Assembly: GCA_028673005.1 (NCBI GenBank)
Contig: CM054116.1
Span: 93,702,707 to 93,766,706 of the forward strand
Direction: 5' to 3'
Origin: Tanypteryx hageni
Taxonomy: Eukaryota > Arthropoda > Insecta > Odonata > Petaluridae
DNA: 64,000 nt
Below, one piece after another: positions 57,485 through 64,000 of this stretch. Below the pieces are notes generated by a model. It was not told the origin of the DNA. It saw only the letters and a program-made list of their open reading frames with translations, and searched no databases. The position numbers and the translations under genes were made by a program. Each line of letters starts with the position of its first letter. Position 1 is the stretch's first letter.

Positions 57485-57679
57485 CTTGGTCAGAAACAGC
57501 TTTTCTAAAGCTTGCGCCATTACAACCACATCCTCTCCTGGCTTGTTATAGACATAGCAGTTCGTGAACATGGTGTTAAAGTCCTGGATGCACTCCTTTG
57601 CACTCCAGTAGTAATTCTGTATCAAACGTTCCTTGATAGTCCCAAGGTCCATTGGATGTTTTATGATCTTATGGTAATC
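57485..57679 (-). CDS. fs(1)h: BET bromodomain protein, exon with second half of bromodomain 1
   Basis: Exactly 65 codons, phase 0 at both ends, between TTTTTAG and AAG/GTTTG. It starts [19 protein letters not shown], continues through helices A and B, and holds [10 protein letters not shown], whose asparagine contacts acetyl-lysine in BET bromodomains. It ends [15 protein letters not shown]. Joined to the upstream exon (…KKLNLP) and the downstream exon (VAHMPKEE…), it gives one continuous canonical bromodomain 1 with no gap. I see no frameshift or stop. The domain looks under purifying selection and the gene functional. Confidence 0.97.
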
Positions 57680-58541
57680 CTAAAAACACAAAATAATGTT
57701 ACAGCATTATACATTTCTTGCTAAAAAGTAAAAAAGGACAGCAAAGTTTAAAATACTACCATTATTATTATTATTTTAATGCAGTTTGTACAGAAAACAT
57801 CACAAGAGTAACTCACTACAAGTTCATGTGAAACAACAACTTGCAAGTCTATTTTCATCAAATGTTAGTTAATTAAAATCAAATTCATGGTGACTGGAAA
57901 GCTTGTCTAAGTTATAACTAGGTAAGTTACATTATTGCCTAATTTGTCATTAACTTTTACATCACTGAAGATCCTCAATGATTCATTCAAGGTAACAATG
58001 ACATTCACAAACTTTCATGCCCAGAGCAAGATATGATATCCCAATCTTAGAAAAAGAACCTGGAAATATGGAACAAAAAGCAGAAGTAAAAGTTGCCGAG
58101 TAAAAATAAAAAATTAGTAACTTTTGAAAAAACTTGAGGCTAAAAAGAGTCAAGAACTTGAAAGTTGTTAAGGATTTGCAAATTTAAGGCTTGAAAGTTC
58201 CAGGAAAAAGATAACAATTACGTAGATCCATACAAAAATACAACTACCATATAAGTCCGAATATAGTCCGCCCATTTCTGGACTGTTTTGGAAAGGAGTT
58301 TGAACCCCATTACAGACCTCACTTTTTAGCCTAATTTCCAGAACCGAAATAGGCTTATAGTTCTGTTGTTGTCTGTCTGTCCATCCCCCTATTAACTTTT
58401 GAACCAATGGATAGATTTTCATGAAACATGGTGGAAACCTCTGCAATTGCATTATATACAATGAACCGCTGCACAAGCTGTACAGTCTGATCAGCTGAAA
58501 GAATTGCCTATGGCCCTACGGATTGACGGGTAACGAATATA

Positions 58542-60588
58542 CCGTATTTACCCGAAAGGAAGACGAGGTTTTTTCACAAAAATGCCATTAAAAATATTAT
58601 GTATCGTCTTAGAAGGGAGTATGAGGATTTAAGGTGAGAATGCACCCCTATCTTAAATGCACCATGAAACACCCAGATGTCAAGTATATGTCCGTTAAAA
58701 TATTTATTGCATAAACTAATACATTGTATTTAATTAATTACTACAATACTTTAAAAATTTAAGGTCAAATTTCTTAAAATTGCTCCCACAGACCAATGGT
58801 TCCACTTCGGTGGTAGGGAAGTGTTTAGAGCTGGGTAGGTAATTGCGTGACAAGTTGAAAAAAAAATGACTACAGCTGGGAGGTTCCGTGCGTAATATGA
58901 AACACACAGTCATGTAGGCACAAATTAAGGTGTCTAGTAATACAATGTTAACAAGACTGATACAATTTAAATGTATCTACTACAATTTAAACATGATGCT
59001 TTGCGTTTGGTATGCCAACAGCAGATGTAAAGTGGACGTGAGTTTCACAGTGTAGAAAATTTACAAGAGCACTTGAGTAGTACACACTTTGCTGAGTTTT
59101 AAAGTGAAATAGTGACAAGTTATTATTTATAACTTTTAAATAAGATACCCCAAACAAATGGCAGATCTCGTAGAGAAAAAATTAACTGCGGTAAGAGGGA
59201 ATGTATTGAAAGGAATTAGAAGTTACGACAGAAATTTTAAGTTAATGGTGGTGCGCTATGCTAAAGAAACAAATAATTGTGCAGCAGGGAGGAAATACAA
59301 TGTGACTGAAGCAAATGTGAGAAGGTGAAAGCAAGCAAAAGAGAAACTTGAAGGTGCTAACTCAACACGGAGATCATTTAGTGGACCAAAACGAGGCCGA
59401 TTTCATGCATTAGAAGAGGAAATTGCAAACTTGGTGCATATTCAAAGAATGGACGGTAAACCGGCGATGCGGGATATCATTAAATTGAAAGCCCAAAAAT
59501 TAGCACGATTGCAAAACATTCCACACCAAGAATTTAAGGCTAGTAATGGAGTGTGTATGCGTATGATGTGTCGTAATGGTTTTAGCCTGCGACAAAGAAC
59601 TTCACTTTGCCAGCGTCTACCTTACGACTTCACGGACAAACTAATAACTTTCCAGAGGCATGTAATTCGGTTGTGGAAAAGTCACAATAACCTTCTGGGC
59701 CAAATGGGTAATGCAGATGAGACACCCATTTACTTCGACATGCCATCCAATTACACAGTCAATGAAAAAGGTGCAAAAAATGTCATCATAAAAACTTCCG
59801 GGAATGAAAAACTGCGCATTAATGTAATGCTGGCTGTATTAGTGGATGGAACAAAGTTGCCGCCTTATGTTATTTTAAAACGCATAAGTGCCTAAGGAAG
59901 TATTACCAAATGGAATAATTGTTAATGTAAAGGCCAAGGATGGATGTCAGCTGATTTAATGAGGGACTGGCTAAGCATAGTGTGGAATAGACGACCTGTG
60001 CCACTTTTAGGGCAGAGAGCAATGCCCGTCTAAGATGCGTTCAAAGGCCACCTTGCAGAGGAAGTTCAAAATACCCTTCATGGTATGAATACTGACCTTG
60101 AAGTTATACCAGGAGGTATGACATCACAAATTCAAGTGCTATATGTTGTAGTGATGAAGCCCTTTAAGGATTACATAAAGTCATTTAATTCAGAATGGCT
60201 CTTGGCAGGGGACCATGCATTAACTCCTACAGGGATAATTAAGAAGCCCAGTATACCACTTCTCTGTATTTGGATCATTGCAGCATGAAAAAAATAGATC
60301 CCAATAGTATCTCAAGAGGTTACAAGAAATGCTGCATATCAAATTCCATGGAAGGTATGGAAGACGTCTTGTTCGAATTTGAATAAGTTGTGATGAATGA
60401 ACAGGAGAGCAAGAATAAGAGAAGGAAACTGAGGAGAGGGAGATGTAAGTAGTAAATTCAATTTTTTTTATTTATCCTCTTAATGTTAGCTTGTTATACA
60501 TATACGTAGAAGTTTTTTTTGTAAGTGAAACTAATGTTTTTTGGAGTCGTCTTAAATTCAAGGTCATCTTCCTTTCATGTAAATACAG
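58542..60588 (+). mobile_element. pogo-like DNA transposon, about 2 kb
   Basis: Left end CCGTATTTACCCGAAAGGAA (after TA) and right end TTCCTTTCATGTAAATACAG (before TA) are inverted copies. It carries the transposase remnant at 59158-60386. It lies in the intron that splits bromodomain 1, opposite to host transcription. Length is close to the intact size for this lineage. Confidence 0.9.
59158..60386 (+). pseudogene. pogo-type transposase, multiply broken
   Basis: Starts MADLVEKKLTAVRGNVLKGI and SYDRNFKLMVVRYAKETNN (helix-turn-helix). A Trp-to-stop change follows at NVRR*KQAKEKL. The longest open part, 59431-59895, holds FKASNGVCMRMMCRNGFSLR and NADETPIYFDMPSNYTV (first catalytic Asp). After a frameshift and stops come a DAFKGHL segment (second Asp) and MTSQIQVLYVVVMKPFKDYI, where Tyr stands where relatives have the third catalytic Asp, then SEWLLAGDHALTPTGIIKKP. 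It ends FEFE. Several lesions make it inactive. Confidence 0.88.
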
Positions 60589-61094
60589 TAAGTCTTTCAT
60601 CGTATTGACATTTTTTCTAAAATAATGATAGGTGGCACCACTACCTATCAATATTTGCATATTTGTGACTTAGAGAAGGGATGAAGTTGCCCAATAAATG
60701 CTTTCAAAGCAAAAGCTTTGCAATTCCCACTATTATGAAAATACAAACGTTAAGGCAAGGATTCCAAAGAATGAACAAAAAGAATTGAGTTATTGAGGCA
60801 AATGTATAAAGAAATTCTCCGTAAAACTATCAAATCAAGTGAAGGCATTAATTGTTACCTATACATACTACCGGCGGTGATATTTTTATTTCCCAACTTT
60901 TTGGGAACGAATATAGTCCCCCCCTTACTTTTCTTAATAATACTTTGGTCAAAAAGGCGGGAATATATTTGGACCAATATGGTACTTTTAGTGCAACGAC
61001 CATGTTCTTCATTAGTATGAAGGGATAAATTGTACAGAATATCTACTGCATCTACAACTAAAGCAAATAAACTTCATAAAATAAAGCCACTTAC

Positions 61095-61511
61095 AGGTAA
61101 GTTGAGCTTTTTTGCATCCACAGGCTGCTGGAAAGGCCACGCAAACTGATGCTTCCATACTGCCTTGAGCACGCCTTTAAGCAGAAAAGTCAGCTGGTTG
61201 GTGTTGCGGCCAGGTCTGTCAGGAGGGGGTACACATGGAGGTTGCACTACACCATTCACAGGTTCAACCACTGGCTCCTCCCTTGGTCCTCCAGGAGGTC
61301 CAATGGAGTGGCTGTGATGATGACCTCCATGGTGTTGATTCTGTTGAGATGAGGGAGCTGTTGCAGATGGGGGGCCTCCGCCGCCCCCCGCAGACACGGG
61401 GGGTGGAGCCACAGCTGCAGTAGCCCCACCCCCAGCACCAGTAGCCCCCACTGCGCTTCCCCCCTCTTTGTTTGAGTCTAGTGAAGATGGCACCTTGCCT
61501 TGGTGCTGGTC
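61095..61511 (-). CDS. fs(1)h: BET bromodomain protein, exon with N-terminal region and first half of bromodomain 1
   Basis: Phase-0 exon of 139 codons. An AG acceptor follows a pyrimidine-rich stretch, and the donor is GTAAGT directly after the codons for NLP. The first ~85 residues are low-complexity Gly/Ala/Pro and His-rich sequence ([10 protein letters not shown]). They are followed by the BET sequence [17 protein letters not shown] and the start of bromodomain 1, including [21 protein letters not shown], which holds the WPF shelf and ZA loop. BET proteins bind acetylated histone tails on chromatin and recruit transcription elongation factors. This exon is much richer in GC than the intron around it. 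No convincing initiator ATG is seen, so the first coding exon probably lies upstream, beyond the window. Family identity is certain. The orthologue name fs(1)h assumes an arthropod. Confidence 0.95.
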
Positions 61512-64000
61512 CTGTGAGCCAAGGATAGTAATGAATAAATTACTACTTTCAAGAAACAAAGATATTTATCTGTTATCATAAGTTCATAATGTTTATAATT
61601 AATTAATGCTCAGTAGTAAATATTGCTGGGCCTAGTGATAAACCTCAATGTCCTCAGGCTTTACCTTACAGTATTGCAAAAATTATTTAAATATTACTTC
61701 CTAAAAATATAAGCCTCAAAAATGTATGCACTTCATCCTTTTATATTAATATTCCCAAGTATTCAAGATGTTTTCTTTTTTACCATGATAGCAAACTCAA
61801 TGTTCTCATCTCACCACCACCATCAAGAACTCAGACAACACATTGCTAGCATCTGAACTCTCTCACATGCTAAAAGAATAGAAGTCATTCACGTTAGCTT
61901 ACATGCTAAGACTAATATACCAGCAAATATAATGAATCCTTTTACTGGAAATAAGACAAATAAACACCAAACAAAAGAATATATTAACATTTTTCTTCCA
62001 TTTCAAATGTGTAAGTATCCATTAGTTTCTAAAGAGATCACTCAGCAGAAATTAATAGCTACTACAAAATTAACCATAGCATCCTTTGCTAAAGACAAAG
62101 AGAGCAGCTTGAAGTCATACATTATCTACAAGTAGTTCTTAAGTTAATCCAAACACCATTAAAATTATTTAAATTAGCATAAGCAAAAATCAGATATCTA
62201 CTGATGGTAAAGATTAAGGATTTGAAAATTCTTTAAACAAATATTCTAAGAGAGGACTTAAACTAAAAGGCTCATTACCAACCAAATTAAGCAGGAAAAG
62301 ATAACTTGTTGGGAGAAAAATAAATGCCATGCAAACCAACCTTAAAAAACCAAATGGAGAATTAGCGATGAAAACAAATTAACAGGGAAAATAGCGTCAC
62401 GCTTAGTGCTTTTTTGATTCAATGATTCGCCAGTGGCAGGATCCACGCAATCATGCACAGCCAGAGGAGAAAAATTATTAATCTCTCCAGTCAGAAATTA
62501 TCTTTGATCACCTTTAAAAAGAGGAAAATAATTATTCAACAACAATAAAATTGTTACAAGATTTGGGAAAGAATATTAAAGCAAACAACAAGGAAAGAAT
62601 CCATGAGAAATGCTCAGAAAAGATAATATGATCATCGGTAACAAGAGAATAAATAACGGTCAACTATAAAGAAAGGAAAATTTCTAACTAAGAAATAAAT
62701 CTTAAACCAATGGCATTCAGGAAGCTCATATGAGTAAACCTATTTCTGTGCTTTGGATTAGAGCTAATATTTTCCAATTTAAGTGGTTTATTTCAGGATG
62801 GCCTTAATCCATCAAATAAATATCAAATAAAAAAATTTCTATTGAATTTCTCTTTTAGGAAAGTAAAAAATCAAAACATCAAATTGGTATTGTAAAAATT
62901 AAAAATAGTTTTGGTGTTAGCAGGTTAAGAAAAATTCAACCAACAACAAATTTGACCACAGCCATTAATTTTATTGCTGCTGAGGATAAGGCATCTTCTA
63001 ATGCATCTAATGTAACAAATTAGATGCCAAGTCTAAATTAATGGGATGTACCATATGTTTATAAATATAAATTACGATGCTAAAAATAAGTTTGTAAATA
63101 TGATTCTGTTGGCCAAACATTATTTTTACTGGGACAATATTGATATGTTAAATTCCTAACTTCTACACCAATTAAACTATATTTACAATTTTTTGCAAAA
63201 CATTCTTAACTTGGAAATTATTTTTAATACAAAATGCTCAACATCTTGTGTTTACCTTTTTAGTACTTCTGAGCATTTCCCTCAAATTTTGAATTGATTT
63301 GATTAACACTTAGCATGAATAAAATATCAAGGCTGTATACTATGCATTTTAGGAAATTTAACAGCATAGTACACACAAATTAACAAATATTACCATGCTA
63401 ATTTATATTCTTATTTATAAAAATTTACAATGGGAGGCAATAATAATTACAGATGTTTTCACATCAACATAGGAGTACTTATTGTCATTGCTTTGCCCTT
63501 CTATCATACATATATAAAAGGTCTATTTGCTAAAAGCAATTTATATAACATATTCATCATATAACAAACCAAATTAGTCACTGGGTTAAATGTAATAACA
63601 CAAAATTGAGGAAACAACACTGTTTTTACTAAAATACTTCATGTACCATTTTTTATCAGAAATTTCTTTCAAAAATCAGATTGCATGCCTTATAACAAAA
63701 ACTTATATTTCATGAAGACAATCACATGTTGCAACTGCAACTTTACCATGGAGTGAATGATATCAAAGTGAATCTTATAAAGGGAGATACTTTTTAGAAT
63801 GAAATATAATTTATATATCAAAAGGAAAATATAAAATGTTCTTCATTTGGCCTTTTCAAAATTATGTGAGACGTGTTATTAGAACAGAGGGTATGAATTT
63901 TTCTAGGCACAACTTGTTGTTTGCACATGCCAAAATGTTCGGAAGTTGTGATGCACCAGCAGCTCATTGCCATTAGATGCCATGTAAAATTAAAACTAGG
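61512..64000. other. Upstream intron sequence
   Basis: AT-rich sequence upstream of the first visible BET exon. The only coding-like stretch is on the minus strand at about 62510-62350 (LTGEINNFSPLAVHDCVDPA, then TGESLNQKSTKRDAIF), about 50 codons. It has no clear acceptor or donor. No promoter or first exon is identified. Confidence 0.4.

Noticed and set aside
1..64000. Prokaryotic features such as CRISPR arrays, operons or phage genes
   Set aside because: Introns, RNA polymerase III boxes and eukaryotic transposons show this is animal nuclear DNA. No spaced short-repeat array of CRISPR type was seen.

Overview
The window is AT-rich DNA from an animal nucleus, almost certainly an arthropod with a large, transposon-rich genome. 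Two things point there. The host gene is an intron-split BET bromodomain gene of the fs(1)h/BRD4 type. The repeats (RTE, Penelope-like, Tigger/pogo, mariner, hAT and piggyBac) match those of big insect, chelicerate or crustacean genomes. I cannot name the species. There are no operons, ribosome binding sites or CRISPR arrays.

One host gene runs on the minus strand across the whole window and continues beyond both edges. In transcript order its exons are 61511-61095 (His/Gly/Pro-rich N-terminal region plus the first half of bromodomain 1), 57679-57485 (rest of bromodomain 1), 53796-53419, 3086-2814 and 2671-2378 (low-complexity linker ending in the BET motif just before bromodomain 2). All five begin and end in phase 0 with AG/GT borders and together encode 519 residues. 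Two further minus-strand candidates are a 38-codon phase-0 cassette at 174-61 and a possible alternative last exon at 13127-12963. Bromodomain 2, the ET domain and the start codon are not in the window.

The introns hold the rest. The intron between 53419 and 3086 is about 50.3 kb and is a nested mosaic of mobile DNA. From low to high coordinates: a Tigger element inside a foldback MITE (5808-8563); Tigger and hAT scraps (8.9-10.4 kb); three dispersed repeat families (15.5-26 kb); a hAT MITE (22.7 kb); a tRNA-like gene (26.2 kb); an RTE-type LINE with a fully open 978-codon ORF (27.4-30.4 kb); a hAT element with a perfect 8-bp target duplication (31.2 kb); a CENP-B/Tigger remnant (32.3 kb); a Penelope-like element with inverted pseudo-LTRs and a 12-bp target duplication (34.8-36.25 kb); two more Tigger copies (36.6 and 39.3 kb); a mariner (40.6 kb); a hAT (42.3-44.5 kb); a piggyBac remnant (44.7-45.5 kb); a small foldback element with a 14-bp duplication (46.0 kb); a degenerate tandem array (47.0-47.6 kb); and a second RTE copy inside a TIR element (49.7-52.9 kb). 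The two short introns at 53.8-61.1 kb hold three TA-flanked pogo/Tigger-like elements.

No part of the window looks like a new multi-gene system. The most interesting observations are the Penelope-like element, the open RTE, the two unexplained candidate exons, the tRNA-Gly-like gene with a GGC anticodon, and the dense load of Tigger/pogo elements in one BET gene. All coordinates and alignments were made by eye.
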